From NCBI RefSeq assembly GCF_001274945.1, contig NZ_LILB01000005.1:1098312-1162311 (forward strand): DNA of 64,000 bases, in the 5' to 3' direction. Made by a program: the position numbers and the translations under genes. Shown here in pieces: positions 27,979 to 37,377 of this stretch; within the stretch, counting starts at the first letter, position 1, and every line of letters begins with the position of its first letter. Below the pieces are notes generated by a model. That model did no database searches. It saw only the letters and a list, made by a program, of their open reading frames with translations, and was not told the origin of the DNA. This stretch comes from Viridibacillus arvi (GTDB taxonomy: Bacteria > Bacillota > Bacilli > Bacillales_A > Planococcaceae).

Positions 27979-28470
27979 TTGGATGAAAAACTGACAAAAT
28001 TATCTAATTTTACATTGTCTTTTAGTACATTTGCCCTTATGCCAGTTTTTGAGGGTAATCATATTTACACAAGAGTAGTTGAAAAGGAGAGAGAATTTCT
28101 TGTAGATGCAAGGCCATCTCGAGTAATACATAAATCTTGCTCTGACTATGGTACTTCTTTTAAGCTTGCTACTAACAAGTCAAAAGAATATCTTGGCGCA
28201 CGCCATAAACTACCGATTGTTGTTGCATATGATTATGGTACACCTTGTATTTTCATGCCCACTTTATCGCCTAGTTCGCATTATAATGTGTGGTTTGCTA
28301 TGCATGCAATTGAGTTTTTTGAAGATGCTGGTCCATCAAAAAGTCTTGTGTCTTTTAAAAATGGACAGGATGTCGAAGTAGACGTATCAGTTATCACAAT
28401 GAGAACTCAACTAGCAATGGCATACTTTTTACAACAACGTTTTGAGATTAAACGTCCTTCTCTTTTTTAA
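27979..28470 (+). CDS. comK: ComK family competence regulator
   Basis: A 163-residue protein resembling ComK, the transcription activator of DNA uptake genes. Recognisable blocks are KLPIVVAYDYGTPCIFMPTLSPSSHYNVWFAMHAIEFF and VSFKNGQDVEVDVS. It is shorter than B. subtilis ComK (192 residues) and lacks much of the C-terminal tail that is needed for multimers and MecA-dependent degradation there. It starts with TTG, with GGGAGG 8 nt upstream; there is no in-frame ATG nearby. I found no convincing ComK boxes (paired AAAA-N5-TTTT) upstream. The 3' end overlaps the convergent YhjD-like gene by 23 bp. Confidence 0.82.
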   Translation: MDEKLTKLSNFTLSFSTFALMPVFEGNHIYTRVVEKEREFLVDARPSRVIHKSCSDYGTSFKLATNKSKEYLGARHKLPIVVAYDYGTPCIFMPTLSPSSHYNVWFAMHAIEFFEDAGPSKSLVSFKNGQDVEVDVSVITMRTQLAMAYFLQQRFEIKRPSLF

Positions 28471-28825
28471 ATTGAACTCGTGTTAAATAAATTGACAACA
28501 ATTCTTCTACTCGGTTACGTAATCGAATATTAGAATACCGACGATGTTCTTCATTATCATTGTAAATAAAAATGTATTCCGAAAATAACTCATCACGATT
28601 TCCTCGCATAATTTTAAGCCGGTTTTTTTGCAAATATTGATGAGCTGCATGTAATTCACTTTGCACCTGTTTCATCGCTTCATGCACTAAATCGATATAT
28701 GGCCGCTTCAATTTGAATGTTCCTTGTTCAAATGCTTTACAGTCTCTTTCGAAAATGGATAGTACCATTGGTAAGTAAATAACTGTTTCAAGCACTACAA
28801 GAGCTTCATTTGGGATACGCGACAT
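28448..28825 (-). CDS. YhjD-like protein of unknown function
   Basis: A 125-residue soluble, mostly helical protein (RIPNEALVVLETVIYLPMVLSIFERD... and LRNRVEELLSIYL at the end). It resembles YhjD of B. subtilis, which also lies near comK; the match is from memory and moderate. The ATG at 28825 follows GGAGGTGG. A LexA-like box lies about 20 bp upstream of the start codon, so the gene may be damage-inducible. It is convergent with comK and overlaps its 3' end by 23 bp. Confidence 0.6.
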   Translation of the reverse strand: MSRIPNEALVVLETVIYLPMVLSIFERDCKAFEQGTFKLKRPYIDLVHEAMKQVQSELHAAHQYLQKNRLKIMRGNRDELFSEYIFIYNDNEEHRRYSNIRLRNRVEELLSIYLTRVQFKKEKDV

Positions 28826-28843
28826 GCTTCCACCTCCAAAATA

Positions 28844-28857
28844 GGAACATTTGTTCT
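28844..28857 (-). promoter_or_regulatory. LexA-like box upstream of the YhjD-like gene
   Basis: GGAACATTTGTTCT contains the perfect palindrome GAACATTTGTTC, the same 12-mer as upstream of addB. The flank AAAATAGGAACA...GTTCTT is also shared, in opposite orientation. Confidence 0.55.
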
Positions 28858-28922
28858 TACTTTGTATTTTACTACGTTTATAAGAAATTGCAAGTAGGAA
28901 GTATACCCTTTTTACATGCAAA

Positions 28923-28958
28923 AAAGCCATTCAACGAATTACTCCGTCGAATGGCTTT
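28923..28958. terminator. terminator of prfB
   Basis: AAAGCCATTC pairs with GAATGGCTTT; T runs follow on both strands. It lies 12 bp after the prfB stop codon. Confidence 0.8.
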
Positions 28959-28969
28959 TCATAGTTAAA

Positions 28970-30071
28970 TTAAAGTTTAGATCGTAAGTAAGCATTGATA
29001 AATTGATCAATGTCACCATCCATAACATTTTGCACGTTTCCTGTTTCAGCACTTGTGCGGTGGTCTTTTACCATTGAGTATGGGTGGAATACGTATGAAC
29101 GAATTTGACTACCCCAGCCAATTTCTTTTTGTTCTCCACGAATTTCATCCAATTCCGCTTGTTGTTCATCAATTTTCAATTGATACAACTTCGCTTTTAA
29201 CATACCCATTGCTTTTTCACGGTTTTTAATTTGTGAACGTTCAGCCTGACATTGAACAACCGTACCTGTTGGTGTGTGTGTAATACGAACAGCGGAGTCA
29301 GTAGTGTTAATATGCTGACCACCTGCACCAGTTGCACGATACGTATCAATTTTCAAGTCTTCTGTGCGAATATCAATTTCAATTTCGTCGTTGAATTCTG
29401 GCATCACGTCACATGATACGAATGAAGTATGACGACGACCTGATGAATCGAAAGGTGAAATACGTACAAGTCGGTGAACACCTTTTTCAGCTTTTAAATA
29501 GCCATATGCATTATGCCCTTTGATAGCCAATGTAACCGACTTAATGCCGGCCTCATCGCCTGGTAAATAATCCATTGTTTCAACTTTAAAGCCTCGTTTT
29601 TCAGCCCAACGTGTATACATACGTAATAACATCGAACCCCAATCTTGTGACTCGGTACCACCAGCGCCCGGGTGAAGTTCCAAGATTGCGTTGTTCTTAT
29701 CATACGGTTCACTTAATAATAACTGTAGTTCGAATTCTTTTAAACGTGCTACGAATTCTTTTAACTCCCCAGCTAAATCTTCTTGTAATTCTTCATCAGG
29801 TTCTTCACGTAATAATTCTAATGTCATTTCTAAGTTTTCTTGTGTATCTTCTAATTCTTTATATTCATTCACAACTTCTTTTAAGCCTTTTGACTCGTTA
29901 ATAACATTTTGTGCTTGTTGTTGATTGTTCCAGAATTCTGGTTCAAGCATTAATTCGTCAAATTCTTGTATTCGTGCCTCTTTGTTTTCTAAGTCAAAGA
30001 GACCCCCTGAAGTCCGCTAATTTCTTAGCTGAATTGTCTAACTCGTTACGCACGTCTGCTAATTCAAACAT
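28970..30071 (-). CDS. prfB: peptide chain release factor 2, programmed frameshift
   Basis: RF2 recognises UGA and UAA stops. The gene is in two frames: 25 codons from ATG 30071 to CTT at 29997, then, after skipping one base, 341 residues from 29995 to 28970. The joined protein has 366 residues, normal for RF2. The GGQ catalytic loop is [18 protein letters not shown], and the SPF tripeptide reads [13 protein letters not shown]. The start has GGAGG 10 nt upstream. The frameshift makes RF2 level self-regulating. It lies downstream of secA, as in B. subtilis. Confidence 0.97.
29993..30007 (-). promoter_or_regulatory. RF2 +1 frameshift signal
   Basis: The mRNA reads an SD-like AGGGGG, three bases (TCT), then CTT-TGA-C. 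This is the canonical prfB arrangement: the slow UGA and the upstream SD-like pairing promote a +1 slip from CTT, so reading resumes at GAC. Confidence 0.95.
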
Positions 30072-30147
30072 TTTTTGTATTCCTCCAAATTTGGTTTGAT
30101 TATTTCACAATAATCTTTGCCTAAATGATTACCCCTTAGGACGGCAT

Positions 30148-30180
30148 AAAACATGAGAGGATAAAATCCCCCCATGTTTT
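30148..30180 (-). terminator. terminator of secA
   Basis: AAAACATG pairs with CATGTTTT, with a G/C-rich inner part and an A-rich bulge. It lies 42 bp after the secA stop codon. Confidence 0.6.
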
Positions 30181-30222
30181 ATTAATTGCCACCTATTCAT
30201 TTAATCATACAATTAGGCTTTA

Positions 30223-32733
30223 TTATACTGCACCATGGCAGTTTTTATATTTTTTACCGCTACCACATGGACATAAATCATTACGACCAATGTTTGCATC
30301 TTTGCTGCGGACTGGTTTTTTCTTCACTTTTTCGCCGTCTTCTTTAGGGTTAACAGCTTGGCCTTTCGCCACTTCTTCACGTTCTAGATTGCTGCGGATT
30401 TCGGCTTTCATCGCATATTTTGCAACATCTACGCGGATTGCTTCAACCATAGCATCGAACATTTCGAAACCTTCTTGTTGGTATTCGCGAAGTGGATCAG
30501 TTTGACCGTATGCACGTAAATGGATACCTTGACGTAATTGGTCCATAGCATCGATATGATCGATCCATTTAGAGTCAATTGCACGAAGTAAAATTACTTT
30601 CTCAAACTCACGCATACGCTCTGGTGAAAGTTCTGCTTCTTTTTCATCATAATGCGCTTTAATTTCTTTGCGAATTTCATCTAGGATATCATCAACAGAT
30701 TTACCTTGTAAATCTTCAACAGTAATAACCCCTTCAGGTAATAAATTCGCTGCAACGAAGTCTTCAATTGCTTTTAAGTTCCAATCAGTTGCCGAATCTG
30801 ATGCAGTATAAGCATTTACTGTGTTCACTAACACTTCATCAATCATCGTTTCAACTAAATCACGCATATTATCTGTTTCAAGTACTTCGTAACGTTCTTT
30901 GTAGATAATTTCACGTTGTTGACGCATAACATCATCATATTGTAATAAACGCTTACGAGAGTCGAAGTTGTTACCTTCAACACGTTTTTGCGCTGATTCT
31001 ACAGCACGAGATACCATACTAGATTGAATTGGTTGAGAATCATCCATGCCTAATTTAGTCATCATATTCTTCATATTATCAGAACCGAAACGACGCATTA
31101 ATTCATCTTCAAGAGAAAGATAGAACTGAGTCACACCAGGGTCACCTTGACGACCAGCACGACCACGTAATTGATTATCAATACGACGAGACTCATGACG
31201 TTCAGTACCAATTACTGCTAAACCACCGATATCTAATACGCCATCTGCTAATTTAATATCTGTACCACGACCAGCCATGTTTGTTGCAATTGTAACTGAT
31301 CCTTTTGAACCTGCTTCAGCAATAATTTCAGCTTCACGTTCATGGTTTTTTGCATTTAATACTTCATGAGGAATGCCACGTTTTGTTAGTAAATTCGAAA
31401 TCAATTCAGATGTTTCAATAGCAACTGTACCTACTAGAACTGGTTGTTTATTTCTATGGCGTTCAGCAATATCATCTGCTACAGCTTCAAACTTGCCTTT
31501 CATAGAAGCATAAATTAAATCTGGACGGTCATCACGAGCAATCGGTTTATTTGTTGGAATTGTCACAACTTGCATATTGTAAATGTTGCGGAATTCCTCT
31601 TCCTCTGTTTTCGCTGTACCTGTCATACCAGATAACTTTTCATACATACGGAAGTAGTTTTGGAACGTAATTGTTGCCATTGTCATGGATTCATTTTGAA
31701 TCTCAAGACCTTCCTTCGCCTCAATCGCTTGGTGAAGACCATCGCTATAACGGCGGCCATCCATTAAACGACCAGTGAACGAATCAACGATCACAATTTC
31801 CCCATCTTGAACGACATAGTCTACATCAAGATGCATTGAAGCGTGTGCTTTTAACGATTGGTTAATAGCATGGTTTAAACCTACATGTGTTAAATCAAAA
31901 AGGTTGTCGATATTGAATGCACTTTCAGCTTTTTCAATACCTTTCTCGGTTAACGTAACACCTTTTGTTTGTTCTTCATACGTATAATCTTCTTCAATTT
32001 TTAAAGTACGTACAAATGCATTTGATTGTTTATATAGTTGAGCTGATTTTCCAGCTTGTCCAGAAATGATCAAAGGCGTACGCGCTTCATCAATTAAGAT
32101 GGAGTCAATTTCATCAATTACAGCATAGTAAAGTGGACGTTGCACGCGCTCTTCTTTATAAAGAACCATGTTGTCGCGTAAGTAATCGAACCCTAACTCA
32201 TTGTTTGTACTATAAGTAATATCACAATTATATGCTTCTCGTTTTTCATCTTTAGACAAACTGTTTAAGTTCAAACCTACAGTTAAACCAAGGAATTCAT
32301 ATAATTTACCCATTTCTGCAGCATCACGACTTGCCAGGTATTCGTTGACTGTAATTACATGAACACCTTTACCAGTGATTGCATTTAAATACACAGGTAA
32401 AGTAGAAGTTAACGTTTTACCTTCACCCGTTTTCATCTCGGCGATATTACCTTCATGAAGAGTAGCGCCCCCCATAAGCTGTACGCGGAATGGGAACATA
32501 CCTAAAACACGGCGAGCTCCTTCACGAACAACAGCAAATGCCTCAGGACGAAGCGAATCTAAATCTTCACCATTTGCATAGCGTTCTTTAAATTCTTCTG
32601 TTTTTGCTTTCAGTTCTTCATCAGATAATTTCTCTATTTGTCCAGCAAACGCTTCAACAGCATCTGCAACTTTTGATAAGTGTTTAATTTCACGTTTATT
32701 AAAATCGAAAACTTTATTTAATATGCCAAGCAT
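30223..32733 (-). CDS. secA: SecA, protein translocase ATPase
   Basis: An 836-residue motor of the Sec export pathway, acting at SecYEG. Features seen: Walker [12 protein letters not shown], the DEAD-like [21 protein letters not shown], the helicase motifs [12 protein letters not shown] and [13 protein letters not shown], and the C-terminal zinc-binding [14 protein letters not shown] used for SecB or phospholipid contact. Length is typical of Bacillales SecA1. It lies between hpf and prfB, as in B. subtilis. Confidence 0.98.
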   Translation of the reverse strand: MLGILNKVFDFNKREIKHLSKVADAVEAFAGQIEKLSDEELKAKTEEFKERYANGEDLDSLRPEAFAVVREGARRVLGMFPFRVQLMGGATLHEGNIAEMKTGEGKTLTSTLPVYLNAITGKGVHVITVNEYLASRDAAEMGKLYEFLGLTVGLNLNSLSKDEKREAYNCDITYSTNNELGFDYLRDNMVLYKEERVQRPLYYAVIDEIDSILIDEARTPLIISGQAGKSAQLYKQSNAFVRTLKIEEDYTYEEQTKGVTLTEKGIEKAESAFNIDNLFDLTHVGLNHAINQSLKAHASMHLDVDYVVQDGEIVIVDSFTGRLMDGRRYSDGLHQAIEAKEGLEIQNESMTMATITFQNYFRMYEKLSGMTGTAKTEEEEFRNIYNMQVVTIPTNKPIARDDRPDLIYASMKGKFEAVADDIAERHRNKQPVLVGTVAIETSELISNLLTKRGIPHEVLNAKNHEREAEIIAEAGSKGSVTIATNMAGRGTDIKLADGVLDIGGLAVIGTERHESRRIDNQLRGRAGRQGDPGVTQFYLSLEDELMRRFGSDNMKNMMTKLGMDDSQPIQSSMVSRAVESAQKRVEGNNFDSRKRLLQYDDVMRQQREIIYKERYEVLETDNMRDLVETMIDEVLVNTVNAYTASDSATDWNLKAIEDFVAANLLPEGVITVEDLQGKSVDDILDEIRKEIKAHYDEKEAELSPERMREFEKVILLRAIDSKWIDHIDAMDQLRQGIHLRAYGQTDPLREYQQEGFEMFDAMVEAIRVDVAKYAMKAEIRSNLEREEVAKGQAVNPKEDGEKVKKKPVRSKDANIGRNDLCPCGSGKKYKNCHGAV

Positions 32734-32811
32734 TTATCTTCACATCCCATATAGTCTCAAAGCTCATTTTAACACTGATTTGATACTTAGTGCAAATGAA
32801 CCCTAGTTATT

Positions 32812-35202
32812 TTACAATTGAATTTCTCCATATTTTTCATCTACAAATGTGAAAAGTCCTTCTTGTGTTATAGGTCTACTATAAAAATAGCCTTGTATCT
32901 TGTCCACTTGTAGCATATTTAACATCTGCATTTGTTTCTCTGTTTCGACACCTTCCGCCACAACTTTCAGTCCTAAACTATGCGCCATTTCAATAATATA
33001 ATGCACCATTGTTGCCATTTTAGGATCTTCATCCATTTCTTGAATAAATGATCGATCTAGCTTTACTCTGTCAATTGGCAAACGACGTAAATAATTTAGT
33101 GACGAATAACCTGTCCCAAAATCATCTAAAGCAAGAGCAATTCCTAATTTTTTTAACGCTGTAAGTTTTTCAATAGTTTCCTCTAAACGATCGATGACAA
33201 CCGATTCTGTAATTTCTAGCTCAATTAAAGAAGGATCAATATTGTATTTTGCAATTGCAGTTTTTACTTGCTCTACAAAATTCCGTTCTCTTAGTTGCAC
33301 CGAACTAACATTTAAACCAATACGATGTAATCTTGGATAATGCTGTTTTAACGTCTTCGCCATCTTAATACCTTCATCAATGACCCACGCACCAATTGAA
33401 CGTATATGGCCAGAACTCTCCGCTAAAGGGATGAATTCATCAGGTGGCACTATTCCCCATTCTGGATGATTCCAGCGTATTAAGGCCTCAGCGCTCGCCA
33501 TATACCCTAAAGAAACATTTAACTGCGGTTGAAAAAATAACTCAAATTCATTATTTTCAAGTGCGGTCCGTAACCCCGCCTCTAAACGCATCTTTTTTTC
33601 AAAACTTTCCTGCATCTCACCTTGGAAAAATTCAATCCGGTTCCGACCTTGTTTCTTCGCTTCATAGAGAGCTGTATCTGCCTTCGCTAATAACCCTGCT
33701 CTTGATTTGCTATCTCTCGGATATATGGCAACACCTATAGATGCAGTAACGTATATATCATGACCATTCAAATGGAATGGTTCATTGAATAGTAGCAGTA
33801 TTTCATTTAGATTTTGTTGACTAGCTTCACAATTTGCTTTAAGTAATAAAATAAATTCGTCACCGCCGAAGCGACCTAGATAACTACTTTTACTTAGCCT
33901 CGTTTGAACTCGTTTCCCAACTTGAATTAATAACTCATCACCATAAGCATGACCATGCGTATCATTTACATCTTTGAAATTATCAACATCAATAAAAGCG
34001 ACAGTCATTTCTTCATTTTGCAAGCGACAATGACGAATTCCGACATCTATTCGACGCTCAATGGAAGAGCGATTTGGTAGTTTAGTTAGCATATCAAAGC
34101 TTGCTTGAAAATTCAAAATTTCCATCTGCTTATGTATTTGTTTACCCAAATGTTCCGCTGCATCCGCTATTCTTCCTACTTCATCTCGGCGTTGAATTTT
34201 GAATTTTTTTGTATAGTCTCCTTTTTCAATTTGCTTTAACTGGTCAACTACGGAATTAAAATCTTTCATTGAATAAGTCATCACGGTCTTAATGACAAAA
34301 AGTAAAAAAAGAATAGCGACCAACCAGAAAAAAACAATTCTCTTTTGGAAATCTTTTAAAGGGGCTAAAACTTTCTCTTCAGGAACATAAACACCCATCT
34401 TCCAATCACTATTACTCACTTTACGTAATTCGACATAATACTTCCCTTTATCAATAGAGACCGGTGTGCTTATGTTCAATGAAATATGCTCTTTTTTTAA
34501 TAATGGCCACATTTGATTCTCGTCGAATAATACTTGCCAATCTGAAGAGAAGAGAAGGATATTTTGACCCGTAATACCACCTGCTTTAGCGGTAGGTAAA
34601 ATATTATTTAGAGCCATATCAATGGCTATATAGCCTAATCTCTTACCATTTGTGGTAACTGGATAAATTACGCTGATTGTACGCGTTTTCGTATGTTCAT
34701 CTTGATAGGGTTTTGAATTAATAACTCCTTCATTTTTTTTAGCTATTGTTAACCAAGGACGATTTTTTATACCAATCATATCCTCAGCCAATAATCCTGA
34801 ATTTCCTATCATAAATTCTCCATCAGCATCAGTAATCCACATTAGATCAATATAACTACTCTTACTTTTAGCGTCATCTAATAATTTCTGTACAGAATTA
34901 TTTGAGTCATTAAAATTCACATTGTCACGTGTATACGCTTTTTGTAAGTACGTTACTACTTCATCCTTTTCACCAATACGCTCGGCAATCAACCTTTTCT
35001 GAAATAACTCATTTGAAAATTGCTTCTCAATACTTTGTATTTCCAGTGAAAGCTCCTTTTCCAATTGTTGTAATTGTATTTTCTTTGTATTCGAATATGT
35101 ATAAGTTGCAGTAAGTATAAAAAAAGAAAGTACGACGATTAACATAGGTACCAAAACTTTCCAAGTAAAGCTTATTTCATTCAACCAAAACTTTTTAACC
35201 AC
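32812..35202 (-). CDS. sensor diguanylate cyclase/phosphodiesterase (GGDEF-EAL)
   Basis: About 796 residues. Transmembrane helix 1 (about 15-37), an extracellular dCache-type sensor (about 40-275), helix 2 (about 285-303) and a HAMP-like linker precede a GGDEF domain (about 365-525, GRFGGDEFILL intact) and an EAL domain (about 540-790, with AEALIRW, ELEITES and DDFGTGYSSL intact). Both catalytic motifs look active, so the protein could make or degrade cyclic-di-GMP in response to an outside signal. The GTG at 35202 is preferred because AGGAGAGGT lies just upstream; GTG at 35208 is the alternative. The PilZ gene nearby is a possible effector. Confidence 0.9.
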   Translation of the reverse strand: MVKKFWLNEISFTWKVLVPMLIVVLSFFILTATYTYSNTKKIQLQQLEKELSLEIQSIEKQFSNELFQKRLIAERIGEKDEVVTYLQKAYTRDNVNFNDSNNSVQKLLDDAKSKSSYIDLMWITDADGEFMIGNSGLLAEDMIGIKNRPWLTIAKKNEGVINSKPYQDEHTKTRTISVIYPVTTNGKRLGYIAIDMALNNILPTAKAGGITGQNILLFSSDWQVLFDENQMWPLLKKEHISLNISTPVSIDKGKYYVELRKVSNSDWKMGVYVPEEKVLAPLKDFQKRIVFFWLVAILFLLFVIKTVMTYSMKDFNSVVDQLKQIEKGDYTKKFKIQRRDEVGRIADAAEHLGKQIHKQMEILNFQASFDMLTKLPNRSSIERRIDVGIRHCRLQNEEMTVAFIDVDNFKDVNDTHGHAYGDELLIQVGKRVQTRLSKSSYLGRFGGDEFILLLKANCEASQQNLNEILLLFNEPFHLNGHDIYVTASIGVAIYPRDSKSRAGLLAKADTALYEAKKQGRNRIEFFQGEMQESFEKKMRLEAGLRTALENNEFELFFQPQLNVSLGYMASAEALIRWNHPEWGIVPPDEFIPLAESSGHIRSIGAWVIDEGIKMAKTLKQHYPRLHRIGLNVSSVQLRERNFVEQVKTAIAKYNIDPSLIELEITESVVIDRLEETIEKLTALKKLGIALALDDFGTGYSSLNYLRRLPIDRVKLDRSFIQEMDEDPKMATMVHYIIEMAHSLGLKVVAEGVETEKQMQMLNMLQVDKIQGYFYSRPITQEGLFTFVDEKYGEIQL

Positions 35203-35350
35203 TAACACACCTCTCCTAATAATACATAAGAACTAATCTATAACTATTTTATTACATGGAAAAAATATTGCAATACAAATATCTAATTGGAAAATTAAAG
35301 TAATTTTCAATTTATACAGTTTTACTAAATTCATTTTTTGACGTAAAAAA

Positions 35351-35377
35351 ACACCCCTCCTGATAAAGGAAGGGTGT
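35351..35377 (-). terminator. terminator of hpf
   Basis: ACACCC pairs with GGGTGT plus TCC with GGA inside; AAAAAA to the left on the plus strand gives the U tail. It lies 13 bp after the stop codon. Confidence 0.8.
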
Positions 35378-35389
35378 AATGTTTATTGG

Positions 35390-35944
35390 TTAGTTAGTTT
35401 CAATTAAGCCGTATTTCCCGTCGCTACGTTTATAGACTATGTTCGTACCATCTGTTTCTGCATCTGTAAAGATGAAGAAGTCATGACCAAGTAGGTTCAT
35501 TTGAAGAACAGCTTCCTCATGATCCATTGGTTTTAACGAGAATTGTTTAGTACGCACAATTGTTAATTCGTCCTCTTCTTCAGTGACAGCTGCTGCAGTA
35601 GGTGACTGAGTAGCAAAGTAATAACCTACACCTTCACGCTCACGGAATTTTCGGTTCACTTTTGTTTTGTGCTTACGAATTTGTCGCTCAAGTTTGTTTA
35701 TAATTAAATCAATCCCTGCATACAAATCTGCATTGCGCTCTTCAGCACGTAATGTTAGGTTTTTCATAGGAATAGTTACTTCAACTTTAGTTTGCTTATC
35801 ATTGTAAAGCTTCAAGTTAACGTTAGCTGTTGCTTCGAAATCTTCGTTGAAATAACGCTCCATTTTTTGAATCTTGTTTTCAACGTACTCTCGAATTGCT
35901 GGAGTCACCTCAATGTTTTCACCACGAATGTTAAATGTTAGCAT
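35390..35944 (-). CDS. hpf: ribosome hibernation promoting factor, long form
   Basis: A 184-residue ribosome-associated protein (YvyD/HPF-long). The N-terminal S30AE domain ([32 protein letters not shown]) binds the 30S decoding region. The C-terminal domain (about 125-184, [34 protein letters not shown]) dimerises and pairs 70S ribosomes into inactive 100S particles. AGGAGG precedes the ATG. A sigma-B-type promoter lies 45-70 bp upstream, consistent with stress induction of the B. subtilis homologue. Confidence 0.96.
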   Translation of the reverse strand: MLTFNIRGENIEVTPAIREYVENKIQKMERYFNEDFEATANVNLKLYNDKQTKVEVTIPMKNLTLRAEERNADLYAGIDLIINKLERQIRKHKTKVNRKFREREGVGYYFATQSPTAAAVTEEEDELTIVRTKQFSLKPMDHEEAVLQMNLLGHDFFIFTDAETDGTNIVYKRSDGKYGLIETN

Positions 35945-35987
35945 GTAAACTCCTCCTTTATTTCAACCATGTCTTACTAATTCTACA

Positions 35988-36012
35988 TTTCCCTAAAAAC
36001 TCCTTCTTAAAC
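35988..36012 (-). promoter_or_regulatory. candidate sigma-B promoter of hpf
   Basis: On the minus strand GTTTAA is followed after 13 nt by GGGAAA, close to the sigma-B consensus GTTTAA-N12-14-GGGTAT. In B. subtilis the orthologue yvyD is transcribed by sigma-B and sigma-H. That this organism has sigma-B is an inference. Confidence 0.6.
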
Positions 36013-36071
36013 CGTAAAAAACTTTTAAAAAATTTAGGGATTCTGCAGAATTTTGTCGAAATATTGAACAC

Positions 36072-36464
36072 TCAATTATCAGAAGACGTTTTATTAGTAA
36101 GTACTTCAGTGCGTCGTCTCGCTTTGAGTTCTGAAATAATCATCTCTTCAACCGCTTCATCTTCTTCTAAATCAATGCCATATACATACGAGCCATTACC
36201 TGATTTTTTCCATTTCACTTCACCTATTGTACGTATAGGCTTCGAAAAAAGAACAAATATTAACTCCATTCGAATTAAATAATTCTCCGCAGGCAAATTT
36301 AAAGGTGTTGATAACCTCAAGCCACTTGGGCTCATTTCTAAAATCAAACAGTCAACTTTACTCGATAATTTACCCTGTTCTTTGCCATCCATACACAAAC
36401 GAAATTCAGCTTTCACAGGCTCTTGAAGAATATGGCGAAACGACTCCAAGCGATTATATTTCAT
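36072..36464 (-). CDS. PilZ-domain protein
   Basis: A 130-residue cytosolic protein with a single PilZ domain. An RxxxxR-like N-terminal stretch (YNRLESFRHIL) and EMSPSGLRL stand in for the RxxxR and [DN]xSxxG cyclic-di-GMP motifs; Glu replaces the usual Asp/Asn. VKWKKSGNGSYVYGIDLEE closes the barrel. It may sense cyclic-di-GMP, perhaps from the GGDEF-EAL protein 1 kb away, but the altered motif leaves this open. It lies alone between hpf and the fliT end of the flagellar cluster. Confidence 0.75.
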   Translation of the reverse strand: MKYNRLESFRHILQEPVKAEFRLCMDGKEQGKLSSKVDCLILEMSPSGLRLSTPLNLPAENYLIRMELIFVLFSKPIRTIGEVKWKKSGNGSYVYGIDLEEDEAVEEMIISELKARRRTEVLTNKTSSDN

Positions 36465-36546
36465 CAGAACTCACCTTCTCTTTTTATGTAATTTCATTAT
36501 AAATAAATTATTTATATTAGTAATGCATAGGTATAAGTGATTATAA

Positions 36547-36573
36547 AACCCTCCTCATTTGGTGAGGAGGGTT
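36547..36573 (-). terminator. terminator of the flaG-fliDST unit
   Basis: A perfect 11-bp stem (AACCCTCCTCA with TGAGGAGGGTT), 5 bp after the fliT stop. Confidence 0.75.
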
Positions 36574-36577
36574 GAAG

Positions 36578-36940
36578 TTATTTTTTACGGTCATAATACA
36601 TGCCATCCATCGTACGTACAGATGCATATGGATTTGTGTACTTTTGCTCCGAAGTTTTAGTTGTTTGGAGTTGCTGCATATCAGCTTTAATCAAGTTTTT
36701 AACTTTCAAAAGACGTTCTTGAATTCCTTTATCCAATTCAATAAGGTTCTTTAAAAGTGGATGATTATTCAATGCATCCGGTTCGTTAACCTGCAAATCA
36801 TCTATGATGGCTCCACGAGCATCCAATAGGGTATCTATCTTCTCGATAAAAGCATCACGGTCTTTATCATCTGGTAAATTAGTTAAGTGTGAATAAAGCT
36901 GTTCAGAGGCAATCAATAATTGCTGTACGTTACCCATCAA
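36578..36940 (-). CDS. fliT: FliT, flagellar export chaperone
   Basis: A 120-residue helical protein at the FliT position after fliS, which it overlaps by 4 bp. The end (YASVRTMDGMYYDRKK) is typical of Bacillales FliT. FliT is the export chaperone for the filament cap FliD. It is the last gene of the flaG-fliD-fliS-fliT operon, directly before a strong terminator. Confidence 0.85.
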   Translation of the reverse strand: MMGNVQQLLIASEQLYSHLTNLPDDKDRDAFIEKIDTLLDARGAIIDDLQVNEPDALNNHPLLKNLIELDKGIQERLLKVKNLIKADMQQLQTTKTSEQKYTNPYASVRTMDGMYYDRKK

Positions 36941-37341
36941 ATCTGATCACCTGTGAATTGTTGTTGACGATTTAAACGTATAACTTCTTTCCATGTATCA
37001 CGGAATTCTACAACATAGCCCTCAACCTCATCAATGATTGCTACATCATTTTTGATATTCGCTTCTACTAAACGACGATTCATATATTCATATAAATTCA
37101 ACATTTGTTTTGAAATCTCAATATCCATGTTCAACGTCGACATTAATTCAGAGATAATTGCTTGTGCTTTTAATAGATTCGTATTCTTCAATTCTACATC
37201 TTTAGTCTCAATTGCAAGTTTACCTTTATGTAAAAACTTAATACATCCATTATAAAGCATTAATGTAAGCTCACCAGGGGATGCCGTCGTCACACTATTT
37301 TGTTTATAGGCTTGATGCGCTGATTGTGCTGCCAAAATCAT
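36937..37341 (-). CDS. fliS: FliS, flagellin export chaperone
   Basis: A 134-residue helical chaperone that binds the flagellin C-terminus and keeps it unfolded for export. The family opening is clear: QSAHQAYKQNSVTTASPGELTLMLYNGCIKFL. In Bacillus FliS also works with the FliW-CsrA-flagellin circuit, whose genes lie at 54.6-55.2 kb. An AAGGAG site precedes the ATG. It is in an operon with fliD (36-bp gap) and fliT (4-bp overlap). Confidence 0.95.
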   Translation of the reverse strand: MILAAQSAHQAYKQNSVTTASPGELTLMLYNGCIKFLHKGKLAIETKDVELKNTNLLKAQAIISELMSTLNMDIEISKQMLNLYEYMNRRLVEANIKNDVAIIDEVEGYVVEFRDTWKEVIRLNRQQQFTGDQI

Positions 37342-37377
37342 ACAACTCCTTCAAAATGTTTACTACTATTATACCAG

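Noticed and set aside
27979-28470. ComK boxes upstream of comK or comFA
   Set aside because: No properly spaced AAAA-N5-TTTT pairs could be found by eye; AT richness makes single half-sites meaningless.
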